A stretch of DNA of 64,000 nt from Spirochaetaceae bacterium (GTDB lineage Bacteria; Spirochaetota; Spirochaetia; Treponematales; Breznakiellaceae): the NCBI GenBank assembly GCA_031279015.1, contig JAITJI010000102.1, positions 1 through 64,000 of the forward strand. Direction: 5' to 3'. Shown here piece after piece: positions 17,012-25,972 of this stretch. How positions within the stretch are numbered: position 1 is the stretch's first letter; every line of letters starts with the position of its first letter. Both the position numbers and the translations under genes were made by a program. The notes beneath the pieces are model-generated. The model was not told the DNA's origin. It saw nothing but the letters and a program-made list of their open reading frames with translations, and made no database searches.

Positions 17012-18844
17012 ATGGACAGAGTTACCATCGTTGCCAGGGTAAAGGATTATATTGCCAAAGAGCAGAACGATGTGTTCCGGGGAGAAGCGGAAGCGCTCTT
17101 GCAAGAGGAAAACTGGAAGGAACTGGAAGATCGGTTTTACCGGAATCTGGAATTTGGTACCGGGGGGCTCCGGGGGATCATTGGCGGCGGTTACAACCGG
17201 ATGAATACCCTGGTGGTCAAAAGCGCCACCCAGGGCTTGGCTATCTATCTCCGGAAGATCTTTCCTGAAAAAGCGGAGGCGGGGGATCGGCAGCCCGGAA
17301 AGGGCCTTTCCGGGGTGATCGCCTATGACAGCCGCCATTATTCTTCGGAATTTGCCGAAGCCGCAGCCCTGATCTTCGCCGCCAATGGTATTAAGACCTA
17401 CCTGTTTTCATCCCTCAGGCCCACCCCGGAGTTGTCCTTTGCCATCCGGAAGCTGGGCTGTGATACGGGAATCGTGGTTACCGCAAGTCACAATCCTCCC
17501 CAGTACAACGGATATAAGGCCTACTGGAACGACGGCTCCCAGGTCATTGCCCCCCATGACGGGGGGATCATCGAAGCGGTGAATGCCGTCAGGGAGATCC
17601 GGGAGATCTCCCGGGCCGAGGCCCTTTCCCGGGGGCTTCTGCAGATAATCGACAGGGAAATTGATGAACCCTACCAGGCTATGATACGGAGCCGTCTCTT
17701 CCGTCCGGATCTCATCAAGGCCAGGGCCGGGGAGGTCAGGATTGTGTATACCCCTCTCCATGGCACGGGGGCCAAACATGTGGAGGCGGTGTTGGGCGGT
17801 CTTGGTTTGGAGGTGATCACCGTACCGGAACAACGGGAGGGGAACGGGGATTTTCCCACCGTGTTGTTCCCCAACCCGGAGGAGGCCGCGGCCCTGGAAC
17901 TGGCGATACGGCTGGGAAAGAAAGAGGGCGCCGATGTGGTCATGGCCACCGATCCCGATGCGGATCGTCTCGGTATAGCGGTCCCCGGAAAAGGGTCCCC
18001 GGTTGGATCGGCAGCCGGGACCGCATCGCCGGATTTTGTCCTCATCACGGGGAATCAGCTGGGGACCCTTCTGGCGGATTACATCTTCCTGTCCCTGAAG
18101 GAAACCGGCAAGCTCCCCCAAAAACCGGTGATGGTCAACTCCATCGTTACCACGGGGATGCAGAAACGGGTCGCCGCCTCCTACGGGGCCGAATGTTTTG
18201 AATGCCTTACGGGTTTTAAGTGGATAGCCGATATATGGCGGAAGAGTGAAAGCGATGGCCGGGGGTACACCGTGGTGTACGGTACCGAGGAGAGTTACGG
18301 ATACCTGGTAGAGCCGGAGGTTCGGGACAAGGACGGGGTTTCTGCCGCAGCCATGACCGCGGAGATGACTCTGTACTGGCGGAGCAAGGGGAAGAGTCTC
18401 CTTGACCGGTTGGATGAACTCTATAAAACCTGTGGGTACTGGCAGGAACTGGGGATCTCCAAGTATTTTCAAGGTCCCGAAGGTCCTGCTATAATGAAGG
18501 GAATCATGGATGAATACCGGAAGAATCCTCCCAAAACCCTGGGGGGCATTCCGGTATTGAAGGTGCGGGATGTGCTGGAATCGGTATGGAAATACCCCAA
18601 CGCCGGCGGGGAGAGGGGAGGCCCGGTTTCTGTGGATCTTCCAAAAAGCGACGTTTTGCAGTTTTATCTTAAAGACGGAACCGTGGTGAGCGCCCGGCCC
18701 AGCGGAACCGAGCCGAAGATCAAGTTTTACGCTTCCTGTTGCGCCGATTTGGGAAGCGGCGGTCTTGGGGCGGCCAAAGCTGAAGTTGTCAGGAAGCTGG
18801 AGGCGATCAAAGGGGATATCCGTGCCGTGATTGAGGAGGGATGA
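17012..18844 (+). CDS. Phosphoglucomutase/phosphomannomutase
   Basis: This alpha-D-phosphohexomutase interconverts hexose 1- and 6-phosphates. The phosphoserine loop is VTASHNPPQYNGYKAYW (serine near residue 158), the magnesium loop is ATDPDADRLGIAV (near 315), the sugar-binding loop is GTEESYGYL, and the phosphate-binding loop is ARPSGTEPKIKFY. With 610 residues it is the long bacterial PgcA-type, likely acting on glucose. AAGGAGGGG just before ATG at 17012 decides the start; the ORF-track start adds ten residues. Its TGA overlaps the ATG of the TatT-like gene, so it appears to head the TRAP operon, although no functional link is obvious. Confidence 0.9.
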   Translation: MDRVTIVARVKDYIAKEQNDVFRGEAEALLQEENWKELEDRFYRNLEFGTGGLRGIIGGGYNRMNTLVVKSATQGLAIYLRKIFPEKAEAGDRQPGKGLSGVIAYDSRHYSSEFAEAAALIFAANGIKTYLFSSLRPTPELSFAIRKLGCDTGIVVTASHNPPQYNGYKAYWNDGSQVIAPHDGGIIEAVNAVREIREISRAEALSRGLLQIIDREIDEPYQAMIRSRLFRPDLIKARAGEVRIVYTPLHGTGAKHVEAVLGGLGLEVITVPEQREGNGDFPTVLFPNPEEAAALELAIRLGKKEGADVVMATDPDADRLGIAVPGKGSPVGSAAGTASPDFVLITGNQLGTLLADYIFLSLKETGKLPQKPVMVNSIVTTGMQKRVAASYGAECFECLTGFKWIADIWRKSESDGRGYTVVYGTEESYGYLVEPEVRDKDGVSAAAMTAEMTLYWRSKGKSLLDRLDELYKTCGYWQELGISKYFQGPEGPAIMKGIMDEYRKNPPKTLGGIPVLKVRDVLESVWKYPNAGGERGGPVSVDLPKSDVLQFYLKDGTVVSARPSGTEPKIKFYASCCADLGSGGLGAAKAEVVRKLEAIKGDIRAVIEEG

Positions 18845-19803
18845 TGAAAAACAGGGGTCTTTTCCCACTGGTTTGTCTTTGTTGCCTTTCGGCAGTAATG
18901 CCGGGCTGTTCTATAAACCGTATGGCGGTAAAGGCTGTTTCCAATGCCCTTACCGGTGAAGGGAGCAGTGTTGTTTTTACCGGTGATAATGATCCGGAAC
19001 TGGTGGGGGACGCCCTGCCCTTTGCAATTAAGTTATACGAATCCCTGCTCTCCATGCAGCCGGATCATCAGGGCCTCATGCTCACCACCGGGTCCCTCTT
19101 TGTGATGTATGCCAACGCTTTTGTACAGGGCCCTGCGGAAATGCTGCCTACCGGGCGGTATCAGGAGAGGAAACAGGCCCTGGAACGGGCCAAAAAGCTC
19201 TACCTCCGGGGCGCTGCCATACTTTACGGTGGTCTGGATAAAAAATATCCCGGCTTCAGCGGCGCCTGGGATGCGGGAGAGATGGACGCCTTTTTGGGAA
19301 AAATGAAAAAGGCCGATGTCCCCTCCCTCTACTGGACTGTAGCGGCCCTGCTTTCGGCCTATTCGCTGGATGTTTTTGATTTTGAATTGGGCGCCAGGAT
19401 ACCCGAACTCACCGTCCTTATCCGCCGGGCCTATGAACTGGACCCGGATTTTAACAACGGCGCCCTGGATGAGTTTTACCTCCTCTTTTATGCCTCCCTT
19501 CCCGAAAGCATAGGGGGGAACAAGGCCCTGGCGGAAACCCATTTTGCCCGGGCTCTGGAAAAATCCGGCGGGCTCACCGCAGGTCCCTATGTTTCCTATG
19601 CCCAGTCGATCTGCGTACCTGCCCAGGATTATGACACCTTTAGAGTCTATCTGGAAAAGGCTCTGGCCGTTGATCCGGAGGCTGATCCTGCCAACCGTTT
19701 GGTGAATACCCTGGCCCAACGGAAGGCTCGTTATCTCCTGGATTCGACGCTCAGCCTTTTCCCCGATCTGCCATCCGATGATGAATGGGATGAAACATAC
19801 TAA
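18841..19803 (+). CDS. tatT: TRAP transporter-associated TPR lipoprotein TatT
   Basis: This is a 320-residue lipoprotein. A short signal peptide ends in the lipobox-like VMPGC, with cysteine near residue 21, followed by helical tetratricopeptide-like repeats. It matches the TatT family defined in Treponema pallidum (Tp0956), a trimer that docks the TRAP binding protein TatP at the cytoplasmic membrane surface. The start is at 18841 or the adjacent ATG at 18844; the GAGGAGGG site overlaps the end of pgm. The next two genes encode the binding protein and permease, which confirms the system. Confidence 0.88.
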   Translation: MMKNRGLFPLVCLCCLSAVMPGCSINRMAVKAVSNALTGEGSSVVFTGDNDPELVGDALPFAIKLYESLLSMQPDHQGLMLTTGSLFVMYANAFVQGPAEMLPTGRYQERKQALERAKKLYLRGAAILYGGLDKKYPGFSGAWDAGEMDAFLGKMKKADVPSLYWTVAALLSAYSLDVFDFELGARIPELTVLIRRAYELDPDFNNGALDEFYLLFYASLPESIGGNKALAETHFARALEKSGGLTAGPYVSYAQSICVPAQDYDTFRVYLEKALAVDPEADPANRLVNTLAQRKARYLLDSTLSLFPDLPSDDEWDETY

Positions 19804-19815
19804 GGAGTACCGGTG

Positions 19816-20826
19816 ATGAAGAAATCAGGCCCCCTTTTGCTTGTTGTTATGCTCTGTTCTCTGGTGAGCCCCCTGGCGGTTTCTGCCCAGCGGCGGCTCA
19901 CCATAAAACTCGCCTCCCTGGTCCCCGAACGATCCGTCTGGGGGGAAAAGCTGATACAGATAGCCGCTGAATGGAACAGGATAACCAATGGTGAGGTTGA
20001 GATGATCATCTCCCATAACGGTGTCGCAGGTTCCGAGGAGACGGTACTGAAAAAACTCAACGCCAACCAGATACAGGCTGCGGTGTTTACCTCCTTCGGG
20101 CTCAACCAGATCAGCCCGGAAATAATGACCCTGAGTTGTCCCTTCTTCATCCGTAACGATGAAGAATTGGAGCGGGTGCTGGAGGGGTTAAAGCCGGAAC
20201 TGGAGGCGAAGATTAACGAAAAAAACTATGTCATGCTGGCCTGGTCAAAGGCCGGCTGGGTTAATTTATTTTCCCGGAATCCGGTTTTTGTTCCCGCCGA
20301 CTTAAAACGGCAAAAATTGGGAACCCCTCCAAGCGAACCCAAGCTGACCCAGGCCTTTAATTCCATGGGATTCCGTCTGGTTGCGATGGATATGCAGGAT
20401 GTGCAGGTCAAGCTTGCCAGCGGCATGATCGATGCGGTGTACCAGAGTCCTGCGGCGGTGGCGGCTTATCAGATCTTCGGGGTGGCAAAGAACATGGCCT
20501 CCATAAAGATTGCGCCCTTCATGGGGGGCATTGTGATAAACCAGCCCGCCTGGCGGAGAATCCCCGAGCGGTACAAACCGGAATTGATACAGGTTACCCG
20601 GCAGATCGCCAGGGAACTGGACGTATCCATACTGGATCTTGAAGAGCGGGCTATTTCTACCATGGTTAAAAATGGTCTCATAATTAACCGCTTGAACCCT
20701 GAGCAGGAACAGCTCTGGTATAACGAAACAGAGCGGGCCATGCCCGGTCTCCTGGGAACCACCTTTGACCGGGATATCTATCAGAAAGTTGATGTTATAT
20801 TGAAGAATCACCGGAACGGGCGGTAG
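19816..20826 (+). CDS. tatP: TRAP transporter periplasmic binding protein (TatP/DctP family)
   Basis: The protein binds a small solute outside the membrane and delivers it to the TRAP permease. A signal peptide (LLLVVMLCSLVSPLAVSAQ) is followed by a DctP fold with LASLVPERSVWGEKL, GEVEMIISHNGVAGSEETVLKKL and GMIDAVYQSPAAVAAYQIF. In typical DctP proteins a conserved arginine binds a carboxylate ligand. Homology to Tp0957 suggests a hydrophobic or carboxylic ligand, which is inference. AAGGAG lies 8 bases before the ATG at 19816; a GTG at 19813 is an alternative. It ends 4 bases before the permease gene. Confidence 0.9.
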   Translation: MKKSGPLLLVVMLCSLVSPLAVSAQRRLTIKLASLVPERSVWGEKLIQIAAEWNRITNGEVEMIISHNGVAGSEETVLKKLNANQIQAAVFTSFGLNQISPEIMTLSCPFFIRNDEELERVLEGLKPELEAKINEKNYVMLAWSKAGWVNLFSRNPVFVPADLKRQKLGTPPSEPKLTQAFNSMGFRLVAMDMQDVQVKLASGMIDAVYQSPAAVAAYQIFGVAKNMASIKIAPFMGGIVINQPAWRRIPERYKPELIQVTRQIARELDVSILDLEERAISTMVKNGLIINRLNPEQEQLWYNETERAMPGLLGTTFDRDIYQKVDVILKNHRNGR

Positions 20827-20830
20827 TTCC

Positions 20831-22699
20831 ATGGGGAACAGACGATTCTCCCCGGAAACCATCGGAGGGGTCCTTGAGCGGGGCATCTGTTATCTGTCCC
20901 TTCTCCTCCTCGCCCTGGTACCCGTGGCGGAGGTATTTGCCCGGCAGTTTAAGACCGGTATCCCTTCGGCCTCCCCAATCATGACCCATCTGCTCCTGGT
21001 GGCAGGTTTCCTGGCGGCAATGATCGCCACCAAAGAGGGGGAGCATCTCTCCGTTGCCATTGTGCAGTACATCCCCGGGGAACGGGTGAAAAGAAACCTG
21101 GCGGCTGTTACCAGTCTTGTTTCGGTGTTCGTTTCCGTCATCCTTGTCTGGAGTTCCCTCTCCTTTATCAGGATATGTCTTTCCGGCCAGTTGATCGGCT
21201 TTATCCCGGACCGGATCTTTGCCCTGGTGATGCCCGTCGGTTTTGCGGTAATGACCTTCCGCTTTGTCCGGCTTTCCCCTCTGCGGGGTCCCGCCCGGCT
21301 CCTTCTGGCGGCGTCGATCCTCCTGGGGACCCTCTGTTCTCTTCCTGCCATCGCCAAGCTCATCTGGGAGTTTGATTCCCCCGATCCAATCTTCAATGCC
21401 ATCCTTGTTCTTGGCGACATTGCCGCCTTTATTAAAATTCCGGGGATCATCCTCCTCTGCCTCTCCGCCCTGGCAGGTTCCCCGATATTTACGATCATCA
21501 GCGGGATCGCCTTCCTCATCATCCAGTCCTCCGGGGGGGAGCCTGAAGCGGTTACTATTGAAATTTACACCGCCCTGACGGAATCGGATATCATCGCCAT
21601 CCCCCTGTTTACCCTGACGGGATTCTTCCTCTCCGAAAGCAAGGCCGGGGAGCGGCTGGTCCATACCTTCCGGAGCCTTTTCAACTGGATCCCCGGGGGT
21701 ATGATCATTGCCACGATGATACTCTGCGCCTTCTTTACCTCCTTCACCGGCGCCTCGGGGGTAACCATCCTGGCCCTGGGGGGCATCCTCTATACCATCC
21801 TGAAGGACAAGTTAAAATATCCGGAGGGGTTTACCGTGGGCCTATTGACCTCCGCCGGGGGCATCGGCCTCCTCTTTCCCCCCAGTCTGCCTATTATCCT
21901 GGTGGGGGCCGCCACCTACACCAATATCATCCATGTTTTTCTGGGGGCTATCATTCCCGGCAGCATCCTGGTCCTTGCCATGATCGTTTTTGGGATCATC
22001 GCATCGGTTAAGACCAGGATACCCCTGGAACCCTTCAGTATCAGGCGGGCCGGTTCAGGCCTCAGGGGATCCGCCTTTGAGATACTGTTGCCCTTTCTGC
22101 TTATCGGGGGTTACTTTTCCGGTGTCCTCTCCCTGGTGGAGATAGGCGCCGTGGCGGTGGTGTATGTGTTTGTGGTGGAGGTGTTGATCCACCGGGATAT
22201 TCCCCTGCGGGATCTACCCCGGGTGTTTTCCAAGGCTGTCCCCATAATTGGCGGAGTCCTGGCCATCCTCGCTATGGCTAAGGCCCTCTCTTACGCCATT
22301 GTGGACACTCAGCTTCCGGATAATCTTGCCCGCTGGCTCCAGAGCGCGGTGCAGTCCAAGTACGTTTTCCTCCTGCTCCTCAACCTGATTCTGCTGGTGG
22401 TGGGCTGTCTCATGGATATCTTTTCCGCAATCCTGGTGGTGCTTCCCCTGATAAGCCCCCTGGGACAAGCCTACGGCATCGATCCCGTCCATCTGGGCAT
22501 CATCTTCATCATCAATCTGGAAGTGGGATTCCTCACACCCCCGGTGGGGTTGAATCTCTTCCTCGCCAGCTACCGGTTTAAGAAGCCCTTTATAGAGATA
22601 TGCCGTTACGTCTGGCCCTTCCTCCTGATCCAGTTCACGGTGGTACTCCTGGTTACCTACGTCCCCTGGTTTTCCACCTTCCTGGTCCGGTTTTTTTAG
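20831..22699 (+). CDS. Fused TRAP permease DctQ-DctM (TatQM)
   Basis: The 622-residue membrane protein joins the small DctQ-like subunit (about residues 1-165, four spans) to the large DctM permease (about 200-622, roughly twelve spans). DctM-type signatures are LTGFFLSESKAGERLV, FTSFTGASGVTILALGG, YPEGFTVGLLTSAGGIGLLFPPSLPIIL and GIIFIINLEVGFLTPPVGLNLFLA. TRAP systems use sodium or proton gradients rather than ATP. With TatT and TatP upstream it forms a complete TPR-dependent TRAP (TPAT) importer. A hairpin-rich 49-bp gap follows before the convergent sigma factor gene. Confidence 0.92.
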   Translation: MGNRRFSPETIGGVLERGICYLSLLLLALVPVAEVFARQFKTGIPSASPIMTHLLLVAGFLAAMIATKEGEHLSVAIVQYIPGERVKRNLAAVTSLVSVFVSVILVWSSLSFIRICLSGQLIGFIPDRIFALVMPVGFAVMTFRFVRLSPLRGPARLLLAASILLGTLCSLPAIAKLIWEFDSPDPIFNAILVLGDIAAFIKIPGIILLCLSALAGSPIFTIISGIAFLIIQSSGGEPEAVTIEIYTALTESDIIAIPLFTLTGFFLSESKAGERLVHTFRSLFNWIPGGMIIATMILCAFFTSFTGASGVTILALGGILYTILKDKLKYPEGFTVGLLTSAGGIGLLFPPSLPIILVGAATYTNIIHVFLGAIIPGSILVLAMIVFGIIASVKTRIPLEPFSIRRAGSGLRGSAFEILLPFLLIGGYFSGVLSLVEIGAVAVVYVFVVEVLIHRDIPLRDLPRVFSKAVPIIGGVLAILAMAKALSYAIVDTQLPDNLARWLQSAVQSKYVFLLLLNLILLVVGCLMDIFSAILVVLPLISPLGQAYGIDPVHLGIIFIINLEVGFLTPPVGLNLFLASYRFKKPFIEICRYVWPFLLIQFTVVLLVTYVPWFSTFLVRFF

Positions 22700-22733
22700 C
22701 GGGCCGGGTCTATCCCGGGATCATGAAAGCCCG
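22700..22733 (+). terminator. Possible hairpin terminator after the TRAP operon
   Basis: GCGGGC (22700-22705) pairs with GCCCGC (22728-22733), and CCGGG-TCTAT-CCCGG nests within. No T tract follows, so termination would be weak or factor-dependent. It separates convergent genes. Confidence 0.3.
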
Positions 22734-22748
22734 CCTGCTGCCGGCAAC

Positions 22749-23822
22749 CTAGGGATTCTCCTTGAGCTCATGGAGTTCCTTGAGGTTCCGCAGCTTAAAG
22801 GTAGCCTTTTCCTGGATCTGCCGCACCCGCTCCCGGGTTATGCCCAAGAGCTTTCCCGTTTCCTCCAGGGTCAGGGGGCCTTCACCGGCAAGGCCGAAGC
22901 GCAGCTGGATGATCTTCATCTCCCGTTCGGAGAGGTGGGAGAGGATGTCCTCCATGGTTTCCTGGAGGGTCATGGAAAAGACCATCTCAAAAGGCTCCTC
23001 CATATTGTCATCCTTGATGAGATCCGCCAGGCGGGTCAGGTTCCCATCGTCCACAATGGTATCCAGACTGGTGGTTTCCTGGGAGAGCTTGACGATCTCC
23101 TTAACCTTTGCCAGAGGGATTCCCAGATAATCGGACAACTCCTCGTCACAGGGGTCCCGGCCCAGATCCTGGGTTAGCTGTTTTGCCACAAAGTAACATT
23201 TTTTTATGGTGTTCAGCATATGAATGGGGATACGGATAACCCGTCCCTTATCAGCAATGCTCTTGATAATAGCCTGGCGGATCCACCAGGTACCGTAGGT
23301 GGAAAACCGGCAGCCCCGGGTATAATCAAACCGTTCAACCGCCTCAATGAGGCCAATGTTACCTTCATCGATCAGATCCAGGAGGGACAGCCCCCGGTGC
23401 TGGTAGTTTTTAGCGATGGAGACCACGAGTCTGAGGTTGGAGTTGATCATCTTGTTTTTTTGATAGAGCAACAGGGAATCCAGAGTCTGCCGCTGTTTTT
23501 TATAGGCATCCTGATCCTCATATTCCGGATACACCTCATCAAGTTCCCTGATCTGTGCCCGGATGGTGACGATCTTTTCCCCTATAAGCTGTTCCTCCTG
23601 AACCGTAAGGAGGGGGAATTTTGAAATTTGTTTGAAGTACAAGGCCAGAGGGTCCGTCTCTCTGATAGCTTTTGACCTTTTGGGAGTTTTGGGGGCATGA
23701 GCATTTTGTACCCGTTTGTTTATTCGGCGTTTCTCCGATTCCTGCCCATTCATACGATGTACTGCCCCTTTCTTATTGCCAACACTCATCAATGTATCAT
23801 TATTAACTGTTGTTTTTGACAT
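22749..23822 (-). CDS. Sigma-70 family RNA polymerase sigma factor (RpoD/RpoS-like)
   Basis: The 357-residue sigma factor has region 1.2 (DPLALYFKQISKFPLLTVQEEQLIGEKI) and region 2 (NLRLVVSIAKNYQHRGLSLLDLIDEGNIGLIEAVERFDYTRGCRFSTYGTWWIRQAI). Region 3 starts at RVIRIPIHML, and region 4 ends with LTLEETGKLLGITRERVRQIQEKATFKLR. It lacks the long acidic region 1.1 of housekeeping RpoD and is shorter, so it may be an RpoS-like or second group 2 factor rather than the main sigma. The basic N-terminal 60 residues (NKKGAVHRMNGQESEKRRINKR) are not part of the family core. It is likely monocistronic, with a T-rich tract just upstream. Confidence 0.88.
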   Translation of the reverse strand: MSKTTVNNDTLMSVGNKKGAVHRMNGQESEKRRINKRVQNAHAPKTPKRSKAIRETDPLALYFKQISKFPLLTVQEEQLIGEKIVTIRAQIRELDEVYPEYEDQDAYKKQRQTLDSLLLYQKNKMINSNLRLVVSIAKNYQHRGLSLLDLIDEGNIGLIEAVERFDYTRGCRFSTYGTWWIRQAIIKSIADKGRVIRIPIHMLNTIKKCYFVAKQLTQDLGRDPCDEELSDYLGIPLAKVKEIVKLSQETTSLDTIVDDGNLTRLADLIKDDNMEEPFEMVFSMTLQETMEDILSHLSEREMKIIQLRFGLAGEGPLTLEETGKLLGITRERVRQIQEKATFKLRNLKELHELKENP

Positions 23823-23884
23823 AATATCACCTTTTCTATTTTTTTTCTATTTTTTTTGAGAAAATCAAAATCCCTTCAACAAAA

Positions 23885-24859
23885 TCAGGCCCTGGGAGCC
23901 TTTGCGGGATCTATCGGAGCATTGCTGCGGTATACCAGAAAGAAGAGTTGCGGTTTTACAGAAACCGCATCGATTCCCAGCTTTCCCACTTCGGTACCCG
24001 GAACAACCCGATCTCCCTCTTTTACCGACAGACTTTCACATCCACCGTATACGTATAGATAACCTCCTGTCATCTGAACTATAGCGACCTTGCCGAATCC
24101 GCGGTAAGGTCCGGCCGATACAACGGTTCCCTGGGTAAGGCTCTTGACGGATTCTCTTTGTTCGCCCAGCAGAACCACTCCATACAGTTTACCCGTCATA
24201 TACATGACTTCTTTTGCGCTTATGGGCCATCGAATCGAAGGGTCCACCTTTCCCGTCACGGTAAACCGCGGGGCTGCCGGGGCAGGGCCGCCGGTTTTTT
24301 CATCCCTTGTTCCGGCAGTTTCGGTCCCCAGAGTTTCGGTCCCGGGATTCGCCGCCGGAACGATCTTTGCAGGACCTGTCTCCGGAACGTTTGCCCCGGC
24401 TTCCGCCGATCTTCCCTCCGTCCCTGCGCCCTTTCCGGGGTCGGTCTTTGGGACGCTTCCTGAAGCAATCCCCGCCGGGGGGATCTTGAGGAGATCCCCT
24501 TCCTTAAGGACATAGGTATCCGCAAAGTTATTCACCTGGCGGATACTATCTACCGTGGTCCCGTAGCGCCGGGCTATTCCGTAGAGAGTTTCCCCCTTGG
24601 AGACCTGGTATTCGGCAAAATCCCCGCCGGTCCTTACGCCGGTCTCCTGAAGGGGGATCCGGAGCCGTTGTCCCGTCTGTATACGGCGCGGGTCCCTGAT
24701 GCCGTTCAGGCTGAGAATATCCTGCTGCTTAACGCCGTAGGAACGGGCTATGGAATAGATCGTTTCCCCCTTCTGTATAATATGAGTCACATCCTGAGCT
24801 GCAATAGACATTACGCCCATGAACAACAGGAAACATAAAAAACAATATCGGACATTCAT
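23885..24859 (-). CDS. LysM protein with degenerate LytM (M23) domain
   Basis: This is an exported 324-residue protein. A signal peptide (CFLCFLLFMGVMSIAAQ) is followed by two LysM peptidoglycan-binding repeats (THIIQKGETIYSIARSYGVKQQDILSLN and EYQVSKGETLYGIARRYGTTVDSIRQVN). A proline- and alanine-rich linker of about 70 residues and a LytM-like domain follow. The last keeps the fold signature (GTVVSAGPYRGFGKVAIVQ, VKEGDRVVPGTEVGKLG) but lacks the zinc ligands; the usual HLHFE is QLFFLVY. It should therefore not cut peptidoglycan itself and resembles NlpD/EnvC-type amidase activators. Whether it acts in cell separation here is inference. Confidence 0.85.
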   Translation of the reverse strand: MNVRYCFLCFLLFMGVMSIAAQDVTHIIQKGETIYSIARSYGVKQQDILSLNGIRDPRRIQTGQRLRIPLQETGVRTGGDFAEYQVSKGETLYGIARRYGTTVDSIRQVNNFADTYVLKEGDLLKIPPAGIASGSVPKTDPGKGAGTEGRSAEAGANVPETGPAKIVPAANPGTETLGTETAGTRDEKTGGPAPAAPRFTVTGKVDPSIRWPISAKEVMYMTGKLYGVVLLGEQRESVKSLTQGTVVSAGPYRGFGKVAIVQMTGGYLYVYGGCESLSVKEGDRVVPGTEVGKLGIDAVSVKPQLFFLVYRSNAPIDPAKAPRA

Positions 24860-25038
24860 ATTGATACATTATCGGTATTTTTACCTGTTTTATGATTATA
24901 TCCACGGTCTCAATTAGAAAATTTATAGCCTATTTTCCCATACTATACAAGCCGTCGGCGCTGTTTTTATCCGTCTTCTCTAAATCGTATAAAAATAGTA
25001 CAAAAATTGTAATTAAAATACATTTTTTGGGGGTATCC

Positions 25039-25617
25039 ATGGGTTTTGAGATTGAAATAAAGGCTTGGGCGGACGATCCCGAAGGAATCGGGAGGCTGGT
25101 TTCCCGGTTTGCCAATTACGAAGGGGAATTCCTCAGGGAAGATGCGTACTGGTTCAGGGGGGAATCTGCCGCCGCCAAGACCGCCGGAATCCCGGTAACA
25201 GACATACGGATCCGGAACGAATGTTGTACCGATCCCCAGGGAAGGCTTCGCCGGACCGTATGGGTAACCTGTAAGACAAAGGAAGTCCGGGAAAGAGTGG
25301 AGGTAAACGATGAGCGGGAATTCGAGGTTTCCGACGGAGATGTATTTGCGGAATTCCTGGCCCGCCTGGGTTTTGAGCGGGGGCAGACGAAAACCAAACA
25401 GGGCCGGGTGTGGACATGGGAGGGTATTACGGCGGAGCTCACAGAGGTAAGGGATCTGGGCTGGTTTGTGGAACTGGAGATCATGGCAGATAACGACCGG
25501 CCGGAGACGGTGGCCGCCGCCCGGAGCAGGTTGTTGAATCTGCTGGGTAAACTGGGCATAGGGGAAGAAAAAATTGAAAGCCGATACTACAGGGAACTCT
25601 TGAATTTAAAGGGATAA
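25039..25617 (+). CDS. CYTH-domain protein (class IV adenylate cyclase/thiamine-triphosphatase-like)
   Basis: The 192-residue protein opens with the CYTH signature EIEIKAW (ExExK), followed by alternating charged strands (DIRIRNE, RTVWVTCKTKEV, RVEVNDEREFEVSD, WFVELEIMAD) that form the triphosphate tunnel. Family members cyclise ATP or hydrolyse tripolyphosphates; the sequence does not separate these. The chosen ATG at 25039 aligns the motif at residue 3, as in CyaB. The ORF-track start adds 49 residues from an AT-rich intergenic stretch and is not credible. Confidence 0.8.
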   Translation: MGFEIEIKAWADDPEGIGRLVSRFANYEGEFLREDAYWFRGESAAAKTAGIPVTDIRIRNECCTDPQGRLRRTVWVTCKTKEVRERVEVNDEREFEVSDGDVFAEFLARLGFERGQTKTKQGRVWTWEGITAELTEVRDLGWFVELEIMADNDRPETVAAARSRLLNLLGKLGIGEEKIESRYYRELLNLKG

Positions 25618-25692
25618 ATTGGGTATGCTTTGTGTATATAGTAATTTGTTGATTTCCGTGAAGGGGAGTTAGCTGAAAAACCGGGAGGTTCT

Positions 25693-25953
25693 ATGACCAT
25701 AATTGAAATGTTGGAGCAAAGTGGGGCGCTTACCCTGCTCGGCATGGGAGTTGTGTTTAGTTTTCTGATTATTATGATTGTTTGTGTCAGCCTGGTCGGT
25801 AAGTTGATCCATGCAATGGGTTTGGACAAGGATGTTGGAGCCCCGGTAAATGCCGGCGTTCTCCCCGCCGGATCCGTAAACAAGGCCGATAATGGCGCCG
25901 TAACGGCGGCAATAACGGCGGCGGTTAACGAATACCGCAAAACGAATTCTTAA
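25693..25953 (+). CDS. oadG: Oxaloacetate decarboxylase gamma subunit (OadG)
   Basis: This 86-residue protein has one N-terminal membrane span (LTLLGMGVVFSFLIIMIVCVSLVGKLI) and a short soluble tail, the standard plan of OadG. OadG anchors the alpha subunit to the membrane beta subunit and helps assembly. GGGAGG precedes the ATG. The oadA gene follows after 19 bases, so the operon order is G-A-B. The tail is alanine-rich rather than histidine-rich, so the metal-binding end described in Klebsiella is not obvious. Confidence 0.85.
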   Translation: MTIIEMLEQSGALTLLGMGVVFSFLIIMIVCVSLVGKLIHAMGLDKDVGAPVNAGVLPAGSVNKADNGAVTAAITAAVNEYRKTNS

Positions 25954-25972
25954 AAGACAGGAGCTTCTTTGT

